Source of the DNA: an uncultured Christensenella sp.
GTDB lineage: Bacteria; Bacillota; Clostridia; Christensenellales; Borkfalkiaceae
Length of the DNA: 64,000 nt
NCBI GenBank assembly: GCA_910578565.1
Contig: CAJTQF010000006.1
Span: 18,240 to 82,239, forward strand
Direction of reading: 5' to 3'
The notes beneath the pieces were generated by a model. That model searched no databases, was not told the origin of the DNA, and saw only the letters and a program-made list of their open reading frames with translations. Positions 32,801 through 40,068 of the stretch are shown here, piece by piece. Within the stretch, counting starts at the first letter, position 1. Every line of letters begins with the position of its first letter. A program made the translations under genes and the position numbers.

Positions 32801-32969
32801 CGTATCGATGATACAGCGGCGGTTCCCCGTCGGATATATAAAGGCCTGTAAGATAATCGACTGGATGGAAAATATGAACTATATTACCCATTCTGAAGGT
32901 TCTAAGCCCAGAAAGATTTTACTTACGAGAGAAGATTTTATAAAGACTTACGGAGATATTGATGATTGA
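29889..32969 (+). CDS. ftsK: DNA translocase FtsK/SpoIIIE
   Basis: 1026 residues from a GTG at 29889 with GGAG 7 bases upstream; a TTG at 29853 is less likely. The N-terminus has about four membrane segments (to residue about 170), then a long acidic Glu/Val/Pro-rich linker (about 175-540). The motor follows: YDVIIEDKTKIKQSLNYREAIAMAL, Walker A AGTTGSGKSICLS, Walker B IVIILDEFGDLM, LATQRPSVDCITGLIK. The C-terminal gamma winged helix (ALKYCINSNQASVSMIQRRFPVGYIKACKIIDWME) should read KOPS/SRS sequences. It pumps chromosomal DNA through the septum. It overlaps rimO, starting a six-gene operon. Confidence 0.97.
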   Translation: MNNKNKNNKTSYIFTKETLGMTLMLFSAIVFLMLLTGKAVFGPVGTAICTFMYGTFGYGSYLVIGLLAYLGEVLVFEKKIKVPFKLALAISLTVLMAFFLFHAASSRNLSVDSYGNYIKDCYISASKGYAGYTFGGVISALIVYPFAKFTTFIGAYVIFSLLTVLGGYFIYFVVRRPRFRRKEAINVVTDEVAETEVAASRSLRTSEVPLEQMYEQSEIRQPREIKRETVSRYEPVQDDEKYSRKNLNRKILFEKGEFAAESYRRNLIFNENSYFNRPINVKDTYLNNFTDGKATSVPQDKSYSESYQEDVLNQPVTSAPTNYVYGDKPVENINDFEQVSSGVYQIPQEAVEEDYLSEPVSEPVEEVSSSDSEEIYSVEQPVEEEVETEQFTPPVRQESSFSMPVREAVEKREEVVAEEKTEPLVKEEKPVDKAAINLANLFSASNPALSDNAIEPDTSRMSSRMTSSSKADLFDYSDDDDDDMDGTGFSAFGITPGSSSATREVKEVKIERPAVQPAVVEETKQEEKPKHVWKKYVRPTLDLLDDYPESNNVNTGEIDDNKRTIVETLTRFKISSEVSNVIIGPAVTRYDVIIEDKTKIKQSLNYREAIAMALMKENVTAYLNFSKGALSIEVPNNRRAIVGLKSMLASPAFINSKSNTITFALGKNVEGDVMCPDITKMPHLLVAGTTGSGKSICLSSLLISLLYKYGPEELRLILVDPKQVEFISYDKLPHLMINEIISDVDKAIKALNWAIKEMERRYSLFKDMTENGIATKNLDEYNAHIAEGEEKLPKIVIILDEFGDLMLQAKKDIESRIIKLVQKARACGIHLILATQRPSVDCITGLIKSNLPTRIGFKVNSFDDARTIFDVGGAEKLLGKGDLYFRSAEKPELSRIQGCFVDTHEVQKVTDFVKSHNETYFDQSVSDFINTVEVEESPSSMSEDGGAESEAKIDETFIKALKYCINSNQASVSMIQRRFPVGYIKACKIIDWMENMNYITHSEGSKPRKILLTREDFIKTYGDIDD

Positions 32970-34293
32970 TTTTTCGCAGAAGTCATTCGGAATTATTTCT
33001 TTAGGTTGCGACAAAAACAGGGTTGATTCCGAAAAACTTTTGTCAATAATTAAAGAGCGCGGCGCCGTTATTACCGATGATATAGGCGCGGCGCAAATTT
33101 TGATAGTGAATACTTGTGCTTTTTTAAATGAAGCCCGTAAAGAAGCCATAGAAACTGCGCTTGACTGCGCTACCTATAAAAACGGTAATCTTGAAAAACT
33201 GGTTATTACAGGTTGCTTGCCGCAAAAATATATCGGCGAAACTTTTGACAGTCTTATCGAAGCCGATTTGTTTTTGGGCACAAACGATTACGATAAACTT
33301 TTTGAAGGTTTAGAGCGCGCCTATCTCGGCGACAGGGTTAATTTGGTAGGTTACGGAAAAGAAACTTATTACTCGGGCAGAGTGATAACAACGCCGTTGC
33401 ACTATGCTTATCTCAAAATAGCCGACGGTTGCAATAACCGTTGCACGTATTGCCTTATTCCTAAAATCCGCGGCAAGTACGAAAGTTATCCTATGGAGCG
33501 GCTTTTGGAAGAAGCGGAAAACCTTGGCGAAGTTTCCGAACTTATTCTTGTTGCGCAGGACGTGACGAGATACGGCATAGATTTGTACGGTCAAAAAAAA
33601 TTAAGAGAGATTTTACAAAAGTTGACAGCACTTGTCAACATTAATAATGTAAGATTACTTTACTGTTATCCCGATATGATTGACGAAGGGTTGATTGAAG
33701 AGATAAAAACCAATAACAAAATTGTAAAATATCTTGATATTCCGTTACAGCATAGCGAAGACAGGATTTTAAAATTGATGAACAGAAAGGGAAGCAGAGC
33801 GGAATATCTTAAACTTTTTAATGTGTTGCGCAGTAGCATTCCCGAAATAGCCATACGGTCAACGTTTATAACGGGATTTCCTACCGAGACAGATGAAGAA
33901 GTAGAAAGTCTTTGTGATTTTTTGCGTGAAGCTCAGCTTGACAATTGCGGTTTTTTTGCTTATTCCAGAGAACCTGATACTGCGGCGTTTAATCTTAAAG
34001 GGCAGATTAGCTATGCCGAAAAACTCAGACGCGTCAAAAAATTATATTCGGTGCAGCGGCAAATTTCCGCGGATAAACTTAAAAAGCGGGTCGGCACAAC
34101 TTTAAGGGTGCTTTGCGACGGGATTGATTATGATAAAAACTGCTTTTTCGGGAGAGCGTATTTCAATGCGCCCGATATTGACGGTAAGGTATATTTCAAT
34201 GCCAATAGCGCCGTGCAAGGTGAGTATTACAACGTCGTGATAGAAAAAAGCGATAGCTACGATTTGTACGGTAAAACGGAGGATTTTGAATAA
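32962..34293 (+). CDS. rimO: Ribosomal protein S12 methylthiotransferase
   Basis: 443 residues from the ATG at 32962 (GGAG upstream). Radical SAM methylthiotransferase acting on Asp of S12. N-terminal iron-sulfur domain with SLGCDKNRVDSE, NTCAFLNEARKEAIE and ITGCLPQKY; radical SAM motif CNNRCTYCLIP; then LQHSEDRIL and a C-terminal TRAM domain. SLGCxKNxVDSE separates RimO from MiaB (which is also in this window). It overlaps the end of ftsK by 8 bases and pgsA by one base, so it is coupled to both. Confidence 0.96.
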   Translation: MIDFSQKSFGIISLGCDKNRVDSEKLLSIIKERGAVITDDIGAAQILIVNTCAFLNEARKEAIETALDCATYKNGNLEKLVITGCLPQKYIGETFDSLIEADLFLGTNDYDKLFEGLERAYLGDRVNLVGYGKETYYSGRVITTPLHYAYLKIADGCNNRCTYCLIPKIRGKYESYPMERLLEEAENLGEVSELILVAQDVTRYGIDLYGQKKLREILQKLTALVNINNVRLLYCYPDMIDEGLIEEIKTNNKIVKYLDIPLQHSEDRILKLMNRKGSRAEYLKLFNVLRSSIPEIAIRSTFITGFPTETDEEVESLCDFLREAQLDNCGFFAYSREPDTAAFNLKGQISYAEKLRRVKKLYSVQRQISADKLKKRVGTTLRVLCDGIDYDKNCFFGRAYFNAPDIDGKVYFNANSAVQGEYYNVVIEKSDSYDLYGKTEDFE

Positions 34294-34946
34294 TGAACGA
34301 GCAACAAGATAATAACGGTAAATTTTATAAATTTGCGGCAGGCAAAGGCGTAATGAATTTGCCTAATAAACTTACAATCAGCCGCGTTGTTTTAATTCCC
34401 ATATTCATTTTGTTTTTTTATCTCAATTTTACCGCGCATTATTTTGTTGCATTGGGTGTTTTTTGTATCGCAGGATTAACCGACGCGCTTGACGGAATTA
34501 TCGCCCGCAAGTATAACCTTGTTACAAATCTCGGGAAGTTTTTAGACCCGATTGCAGATAAAGTTCTTGTGCTTTCCGGTTTCGTTGTTTTTTTGACCGT
34601 TCCTACGATTTTCACTGCAAATCTGGATAACTGGGCGTTAATAGTAGCGGGATGCGGAGTTGCTTTAATTCTTGCCCGCGAAATTATTGTGAGCGGATTC
34701 AGAATGGTTGCGGCAAGCGCTCATATTGTTATAGCTGCGGATAAGATAGGAAAGTATAAGACGGTGACTCAAGATATTTGTATAATCGTTCTCTTAATCG
34801 GCGTCGGTATAGCCGAATTTACGGACCATTTGGCAGGGCAAATTGTAAATTATATCGGACTTGTGCTGTTTATGTTGTCCGTTTTATTAACGGTGATTTC
34901 AGGCATAAATTATATAGCTAAAAATATAGCAGTGTTAAAGCAATGA
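34293..34946 (+). CDS. pgsA: CDP-diacylglycerol--glycerol-3-phosphate 3-phosphatidyltransferase
   Basis: 217 residues, membrane enzyme of phosphatidylglycerol synthesis. The CDP-alcohol phosphotransferase motif D-x2-D-G-x2-A-R-x8-G-x3-D-x3-D is complete: DALDGIIARKYNLVTNLGKFLDPIADK. About five membrane segments. MNLPNKLTISRVVLIP is the family N-terminus but is preceded by about 25 extra hydrophilic residues (MNEQQDNNGKF). The start overlaps the rimO stop (TAATG), and the stop overlaps cinA (ATGA). pgsA-cinA-recA is a conserved Bacillota order. Confidence 0.95.
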   Translation: MNEQQDNNGKFYKFAAGKGVMNLPNKLTISRVVLIPIFILFFYLNFTAHYFVALGVFCIAGLTDALDGIIARKYNLVTNLGKFLDPIADKVLVLSGFVVFLTVPTIFTANLDNWALIVAGCGVALILAREIIVSGFRMVAASAHIVIAADKIGKYKTVTQDICIIVLLIGVGIAEFTDHLAGQIVNYIGLVLFMLSVLLTVISGINYIAKNIAVLKQ

Positions 34947-36043
34947 AGACGCAACTTTCAAACGTAAATGCCGCTAAGTTATGTCTGCTTGTATTCAGAA
35001 ATAAAAAGTTAAACTGTGTTGAAAACGTTAATCCTATTCTTGACGTTATGGCTGGATACGGTTACTATTTCGATAAAATATCTTTCGTGAATTTCAGCGA
35101 TTCAAAAGAGATAATCCGTGCGGTTGAAGACGGTAAAAATAATTATGAAAATATTATTATTTACTGTCCTAATGAAATGGAAAATACTTTGCAAAGTTAT
35201 ATAGGCAAAATTTACGGCGCAAAGTTTGACGCAATCGGAATTTTGCATTCGGGTAATTCGGAAGTATTTATGTTTTATTCCGACAGCGGAAACAGGCTTC
35301 GGTTCAGTGACGTAAAGAAAGTTCTTGATAATAAGTACTGCACTAAGTTTGATAAATTGTATGTAAAAACAGTTGGCGCACCTTCAGAAAAAATCAGCGA
35401 AGCGATAGAAAAGGCGAAAAGAATTTGCACCGATTTGGATTTTAACGTGTACGATAAGTACGGTGAATGCTGTATTGAAATCGTTTACTCGGCAAATACG
35501 TCGAAAATGGTTCTGGATGACGTTACGCGCGAAGTTACAAAGACTTTAAATAATTATATTTATGCAATGGAAAACATTTCCCTTGCAAAGCGGCTGTTTC
35601 AGATTTTGCAGCTACGCAGGTTAAAAATCAGCGTTGCCGAATCTTTTACTGGCGGCGGATTAGGAAATAAATTAGTTAACGAACCCGGAATAAGCGAAGT
35701 TTATTTTGAAGGTCTTAACACTTATTCAAACGAAGCGAAAACGGAACGGTTGGGTGTAAACGAATTAACTTTAAAGCAGTACGGCGCGGTTTCGGAACAG
35801 ACTGCTTACGAAATGGCGGAAGGACTTTTAAGGGGCGGAAATTGCGATATTTGTATTGCCACGACGGGAATTGCCGGTCCAAAATCTGATAATACCTTAA
35901 AGCCTGTTGGTCTAATCTATATTGCCGTCGGGTTGCACGACACCGTGTCGGTATATAAATACAATTTAAAAGGCGACAGGGACAACGTTACAAATACTGC
36001 CATTAATCTTGCGTTGTTCCTTGCATATAAAACGTTAAAATAA
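34943..36043 (+). CDS. cinA: CinA-like protein with degenerate N-terminal domain
   Basis: 366 residues. The C-terminal 160 residues are a clear CinA/PncC nicotinamide-nucleotide amidase domain: ISVAESFTGGGLGNKL, YFEGLNTYSNEAKTERLGV, GAVSEQTAYEMAEG and IATTGIAGP. The first 200 residues correspond in position to the molybdopterin-binding-like (COG1058) domain but lack its usual GxELLxGxxxDTN and GGLGPTxDD motifs, although KTVGAPSEKISEAIEKA resembles the middle linker (TxGxxExxI). The ADP-ribose pyrophosphatase part is therefore probably inactive. Placed between pgsA and recA, the usual position of cinA. Confidence 0.88.
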   Translation: MKTQLSNVNAAKLCLLVFRNKKLNCVENVNPILDVMAGYGYYFDKISFVNFSDSKEIIRAVEDGKNNYENIIIYCPNEMENTLQSYIGKIYGAKFDAIGILHSGNSEVFMFYSDSGNRLRFSDVKKVLDNKYCTKFDKLYVKTVGAPSEKISEAIEKAKRICTDLDFNVYDKYGECCIEIVYSANTSKMVLDDVTREVTKTLNNYIYAMENISLAKRLFQILQLRRLKISVAESFTGGGLGNKLVNEPGISEVYFEGLNTYSNEAKTERLGVNELTLKQYGAVSEQTAYEMAEGLLRGGNCDICIATTGIAGPKSDNTLKPVGLIYIAVGLHDTVSVYKYNLKGDRDNVTNTAINLALFLAYKTLK

Positions 36044-36057
36044 TTCAGGAGAAAAAT

Positions 36058-37065
36058 ATGAACGAAGAAAAACTTAAAGCACTTAACTCTACCGTTGCCA
36101 TGATTGAAAAGCAGTACGGCAAGGGCGCAATTATGAAGTTGGGGGAGTATAAGGTAAACAGCGATTTAGAATACATTCCGACAGGCTGTCTTTCGCTTGA
36201 CTTGGCTCTCGGAGTAGGCGGTGTTCCGCGCGGCAGGATTTTGGAGATTTACGGTCCCGAATCTTCCGGTAAAACAACCGTAGCTCTTCACATAATTGCG
36301 GAATGTCAGAAAATGGGCGGCGTAGCGGCTTTTATAGACGCGGAACACGCGCTTGACGCTCAGTATGCTCACGCGCTGGGTGTTGATACTAACGAGTTGT
36401 ATTTATCCCAGCCGGATACAGGCGAACAGGCGTTGGATATCTGCGAATCTCTTGTCCGTTCAAGTGCGGTTGACGTTATCGTAATTGACTCTGTTGCCGC
36501 TTTAACTCCGAAAGCGGAAATAGAAGGCGATATGGGCGACGCTCACGTAGGACTGCTTGCAAGGCTTATGTCGCAGGCTTTAAGAAAGCTGACGGCAATT
36601 ACAAACCGCTCTAAAACCTGCGTAATTTTCATCAACCAGTTACGTGAAAAAGTCGGAGTTATGTTCGGCAATCCCGAAACGACTCCCGGCGGTAAAGCGC
36701 TCAAATATTTTGCCACCGTGCGTCTGGATATAAGAAAAGCCGATGCGATAAAGGGCGACGGTGATATTATAGGTAACCGTACCAAGTGTAAAGTTGTTAA
36801 AAACAAGGTTGCTCCGCCTTTTAAGGTTGCGGAATTCGATATTATATACGGTGAAGGAATTTCGCAGGAAGGTTGTTTAATTGACCTTGGTGTTGAGTAT
36901 AACATAATTACCAAGAGCGGCGCTTTCTATTATTATAATGAAGAAAAAGTTGCCCAAGGGCGTGAGAAGATGCGGGATTATATAAAAGCCAATCCCGAAA
37001 TCAAAGCTGAAATAGACGCTAAAATAAGGGAAGCGCACAAAGTCGCCATTTCCAAGAAGGACTAA
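36058..37065 (+). CDS. recA: Recombinase RecA
   Basis: 335 residues. Walker A GPESSGKTTVALH, VAFIDAEHALDAQYA, Walker B VDVIVIDSVAALTPKAEIEGDMGDAHVGLLARLMSQALRKLT, FINQLREKVGVMFGNPETTPGGKALKYFATVRLDIR. It drives homologous recombination and LexA cleavage. Strong GGAG site. No LexA-type box (GAAC...GTTC) is seen directly upstream, but the gene is deep in an operon. The C-terminus is short and less acidic than in E. coli. It abuts nadE. Confidence 0.98.
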   Translation: MNEEKLKALNSTVAMIEKQYGKGAIMKLGEYKVNSDLEYIPTGCLSLDLALGVGGVPRGRILEIYGPESSGKTTVALHIIAECQKMGGVAAFIDAEHALDAQYAHALGVDTNELYLSQPDTGEQALDICESLVRSSAVDVIVIDSVAALTPKAEIEGDMGDAHVGLLARLMSQALRKLTAITNRSKTCVIFINQLREKVGVMFGNPETTPGGKALKYFATVRLDIRKADAIKGDGDIIGNRTKCKVVKNKVAPPFKVAEFDIIYGEGISQEGCLIDLGVEYNIITKSGAFYYYNEEKVAQGREKMRDYIKANPEIKAEIDAKIREAHKVAISKKD

Positions 37066-38964
37066 ATGCAATTCGGTTTTATAAAAGTCTGCGCCGCAAC
37101 TCCTGAAATGAGAGTTGCGGATGTTGAATTCAACACTAAAAAAATCATAGAAGCGATAAAAATCAGCGCGGACAACGGCAGTCAGGTTACTGTTTTTCCG
37201 GAACTTTGCGTATGCGGTTATACTTGCGGCGATTTGTTCGGTCAGTCTGCTCTTATCCGTGCCTGCGAAAATGCAGTTAAAGCAATCTGTGAAGCAACAG
37301 CAGGAATAAAGACGCTGGTATTTGTAGGTGCGCCGATAGCTTACGGCTGCAAACTTTATAACTGCGCGGTTGCTATTTCCGACGGGAAAATTTTGGGTAT
37401 AATTCCAAAAACGAATTTGCCGAATTACGGCGAATTTTATGAAAAAAGAAATTTTGCAACGCCTTCCGACGATAATGGGCAGATTCAATATGCGGCGCGC
37501 GGCGCTTGCTTTGGCAAAAATATTATTTTTAGCGCTGTAAATTGCAATAATTTCACTGTCGCCGCAGAAATATGCGAAGACTTGTGGGCGTCGCAATCCC
37601 CGTCTTTAAGCCATGCGCAAGCAGGGGCGAATATAATCGTCAATTTATCGTGCAGTGACGAAACAGTTGGCAAAGCCGAGTACAGACGTAATTTGGTTAA
37701 AATGCAGTCCGCAAAATTGGTTTGCGGTTATGTATATTGCGATGCGGGCGACGGCGAAAGCTCGACCGATATGACTTTTGCTGGGCACAATATAATAGCC
37801 GAAAACGGCGTAATTCTCGCAGAAAGCAAACTGTTTGAAAACGGGCTCATTTATAGTGAAATAGACGTGGACAGCCTTGCAAGCGAACGCAGAAAAATGG
37901 GTGATTCGTTTGGCGAAAAAAGCGGAGAGTACGCTGTTGTCGGATTTGAAACCTTTCAAAAGGAAGGTGAATTAACTCGCAGCTTTTCACAAACGCCGTT
38001 TGTTCCCAATGAAGGGCTTTCAGAGAGAAGTGAATTAATTCTATCAATTCAGCAGAAAGGACTTGAAAAGCGTTTAAAACACACAAATTCAAAAACTGTT
38101 TTAATAGGAGTTTCCGGCGGTCTGGATTCCGCTCTTGCATTGCTTGTAGTGTGCAGGGCTTTTAGTTCTTTGAAAAAAGATAAAAAAGATATTATTGCAG
38201 TAACAATGCCCGGTTTTGGCACGACTGACAGAACAAAGGGGAATTCATTAAAATTAATTGAAGCGTTGGGCGCAACGGCTAAAACTATTCCTATTTCCGA
38301 CAGTGTGTTAAGACATTTTAAGGACATCGGACATGAACCGGATAACCGAAACGTGACTTACGAAAATGCGCAGGCGCGTATGCGTACAATGGTTTTAATG
38401 GATTTGGCAAACGACTTAAACGGTATAGTGCTCGGTACTGGAGATTTAAGCGAGTTTGCCTTGGGTTGGGCGACGTATGCGGGCGATCATATTTCAATGT
38501 ACGGTGTAAATTGCTCGGTCCCCAAAACGCTGGTTAAGCATCTGATTCGTTATGAAGCGGAAAAACTGGGCGGTCGGGTGGATAAGATATTGCAAAGCAT
38601 ACTTGATACCGAAATAAGTCCTGAACTATTGCCGCCTGATAAAAACGGGGATATTGCTCAGAAAACAGAAGATATTGTAGGACCGTATATTTTACACGAC
38701 TTTTTTCTGTATTATATTTTGCGTTGGGGTTATGAACCCGAAAAGTTGCTTTATATAGCAAATAAGACGTTCAAAGGTATGTTTGATAAAGGCACGGTAA
38801 AAAAATGGTTAAAAAGTTTTTACGAAAGATTTTTTAAGCATCAGTTTAAGCGCTCATGTATTCCAGACGGTGTCAAAGTAGGTTCGGTTTCACTGTCGCC
38901 GCGCGGCGATTGGCGAATGCCGTCTGATGCAATTGCAAAAGTCTGGCTTGACAGACTTAAATAA
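37066..38964 (+). CDS. nadE: Glutamine-dependent NAD+ synthetase
   Basis: 632 residues, two domains. The N-terminal nitrilase-type glutaminase has the Glu-Lys-Cys triad: FPELCVCGYTC, PKTNLPNYGEFYEKR and VAAEICEDLWA. The C-terminal synthetase (from about 320) has the PP-loop GVSGGLDSALALLVV, QARMRTMVLMDLAN and GTGDLSEFALGWATY. It makes NAD from deamido-NAD with glutamine nitrogen. The ATG follows the recA stop without any gap, so translation is probably coupled. CinA/PncC-type deamidase in the same operon recycles NMN, giving a pyridine-nucleotide theme. Operon end: terminator at 38972. Confidence 0.97.
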   Translation: MQFGFIKVCAATPEMRVADVEFNTKKIIEAIKISADNGSQVTVFPELCVCGYTCGDLFGQSALIRACENAVKAICEATAGIKTLVFVGAPIAYGCKLYNCAVAISDGKILGIIPKTNLPNYGEFYEKRNFATPSDDNGQIQYAARGACFGKNIIFSAVNCNNFTVAAEICEDLWASQSPSLSHAQAGANIIVNLSCSDETVGKAEYRRNLVKMQSAKLVCGYVYCDAGDGESSTDMTFAGHNIIAENGVILAESKLFENGLIYSEIDVDSLASERRKMGDSFGEKSGEYAVVGFETFQKEGELTRSFSQTPFVPNEGLSERSELILSIQQKGLEKRLKHTNSKTVLIGVSGGLDSALALLVVCRAFSSLKKDKKDIIAVTMPGFGTTDRTKGNSLKLIEALGATAKTIPISDSVLRHFKDIGHEPDNRNVTYENAQARMRTMVLMDLANDLNGIVLGTGDLSEFALGWATYAGDHISMYGVNCSVPKTLVKHLIRYEAEKLGGRVDKILQSILDTEISPELLPPDKNGDIAQKTEDIVGPYILHDFFLYYILRWGYEPEKLLYIANKTFKGMFDKGTVKKWLKSFYERFFKHQFKRSCIPDGVKVGSVSLSPRGDWRMPSDAIAKVWLDRLK

Positions 38965-38971
38965 GATATAT

Positions 38972-39003
38972 TAAAGGCGTGACTTGTTTTAGTCACGCCT
39001 TTA
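38972..39003. terminator. Bidirectional terminator between nadE and the hxlR-type gene
   Basis: Stem TAAAGGCGTGACT / AGTCACGCCTTTA with loop TGTTTT and AATTTTT beyond. It overlaps the stop codon of the - strand gene. Confidence 0.9.
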
Positions 39004-39330
39004 AATTTTTGACTTAATTTTATAATCTTCACCCCAGACACACATAACGTCAAGAATAGGTTTAAGAGTTTTGCCGAGTTCGGTTAACGAATATACAACA
39101 CGCGGCGGAACTTCTGCAAAAACTTCTCTGTTTACAATTCCGTCGTTTTCCAAAGCTCTCAGATTATCCGTCAGGACCTTTTTGCTGATTGCGGGAATTG
39201 TTTTGAAAAATTCGCTGAATCTTTGCGGAGATAATAACAGGTTTCTGATAATAAGCAATTTCCATTTGTTGCCTATAAGTTGAACTGTGGTAGCAACCGG
39301 ACAGTCGGGTAATTCGTCTTTTGTAAGCAT
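39001..39330 (-). CDS. HxlR-family transcriptional regulator
   Basis: 109 residues, winged helix. DCPVATTVQLIGNKWKLLIIRNLLLSPQRFSEF, ISKKVLTDNLRALENDGIVNRE and PPRVVYSLTELGKTLKPIL are the HxlR signature. The Cys near position 10 (CPV) is in the place used for thiol or aldehyde sensing in HypR/YodB-like members. AAAGG precedes the ATG, and a consensus promoter lies at 39355-39383. Divergent to the cupin gene, which it probably regulates together with itself. Confidence 0.92.
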   Translation of the reverse strand: MLTKDELPDCPVATTVQLIGNKWKLLIIRNLLLSPQRFSEFFKTIPAISKKVLTDNLRALENDGIVNREVFAEVPPRVVYSLTELGKTLKPILDVMCVWGEDYKIKSKI

Positions 39331-39354
39331 TTTACAACCTTTATTTTTATAAAG

Positions 39355-39383
39355 AGTATAACAGGGTTTTGAAATAAAGTCAA
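39355..39383 (-). promoter_or_regulatory. Promoter of the hxlR-type gene
   Basis: On the - strand TTGACT (39383-39378), 17-bp spacer, TATACT (39360-39355). Confidence 0.8.
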
Positions 39384-39442
39384 TAGTTCAAAAATCGTAC
39401 TTGGTAACGAATTTATTTTCAAGTAATAAAAAAGTAACTCTA
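39384..39442. promoter_or_regulatory. Possible HxlR operator region
   Basis: Between the two divergent -35 boxes lie repeated GTAAC/AGTA-type words (CGTACTTGGTAACG, AAGTAATAAA, AAGTAACTC). They could be HxlR half-sites, but no clean dyad is present. Confidence 0.3.
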
Positions 39443-39471
39443 TTGCAATGCCTTTTTGTTTTTGCTATCCT
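39443..39471 (+). promoter_or_regulatory. Promoter of the cupin gene
   Basis: TTGCAA (39443-39448), 17-bp spacer, TATCCT (39466-39471). A small hairpin (CCTTGTGTCG AAC CGACAAGG) lies in the leader. Confidence 0.5.
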
Positions 39472-39514
39472 TGTGTCGAACCGACAAGGTAAAAAAATTT
39501 AAGGAGTTTTTATT

Positions 39515-39865
39515 ATGAACAATTTCAACAAGGTTACTGTAACAGATGGGACGCGTACGGAACTTCATGATTTATTGAATCTTACGGGAGCAGAGATAAG
39601 CGTTAACACGTTGCCCGCGGGGATAAGCGTACCGTTTATTCATTCTCATAAAAAGAATGAAGAGATTTACGCAATTATTGAAGGCGAAGGAACGGCAGTG
39701 ATAGACTCAGAAAAAGTCGGTTTAAACAAGGGCGACTGGATTCGTATTTCTCCGTCTGCAAAAAGACAGCTCTTTGCTTCAAATGACAATAACTTAAAAT
39801 ATATTTGTATACAGGTAAAAGAAAATTCGTTGGAAAATTATACAGTAGGCGATGCCGTAATTTAA
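39515..39865 (+). CDS. Cupin-domain protein
   Basis: 116 residues, single conserved beta-barrel cupin. Motif 1 HSHKKNEEIYAIIEGEGTAVID gives the usual metal ligands (H, H, E); motif 2 is GLNKGDWIRISPSAKRQLFAS, in which the usual second-motif His is replaced, so metal binding may be incomplete. Substrate unknown. AAGGAG lies upstream. It is divergent from the HxlR regulator, a common pairing for redox- or aldehyde-responsive genes, so induction by reactive compounds is a plausible inference. Confidence 0.85.
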   Translation: MNNFNKVTVTDGTRTELHDLLNLTGAEISVNTLPAGISVPFIHSHKKNEEIYAIIEGEGTAVIDSEKVGLNKGDWIRISPSAKRQLFASNDNNLKYICIQVKENSLENYTVGDAVI

Positions 39866-39972
39866 TTAATTATAATGCGCAGTTGTGATTCAATTGCGTT
39901 TTACGATAAAAAATTCCAGCGGCATAAATTGCTTATTTTTTACATTATATGAAAAGTATTTATTCTATTAAA

Positions 39973-40001
39973 TTGACATTTCATTAAGTCTGTTGTACAA
40001 T
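39973..40001 (+). promoter_or_regulatory. Promoter of rny
   Basis: TTGACA (39973-39978), 17-bp spacer, TACAAT (39996-40001); leader of about 60 bases with CAGGAGG before the ATG. Confidence 0.85.
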
Positions 40002-40068
40002 GTATAAGGATATAAACTTACCCGAAAGGGGTTCGTATATATTTAAATATTAACATCAGGAGGCATTA

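Noticed and set aside
36877..37596. 239-codon antisense frame across the recA-nadE junction
   Set aside because: Overlaps two certain genes and its translation has no recognisable domain.
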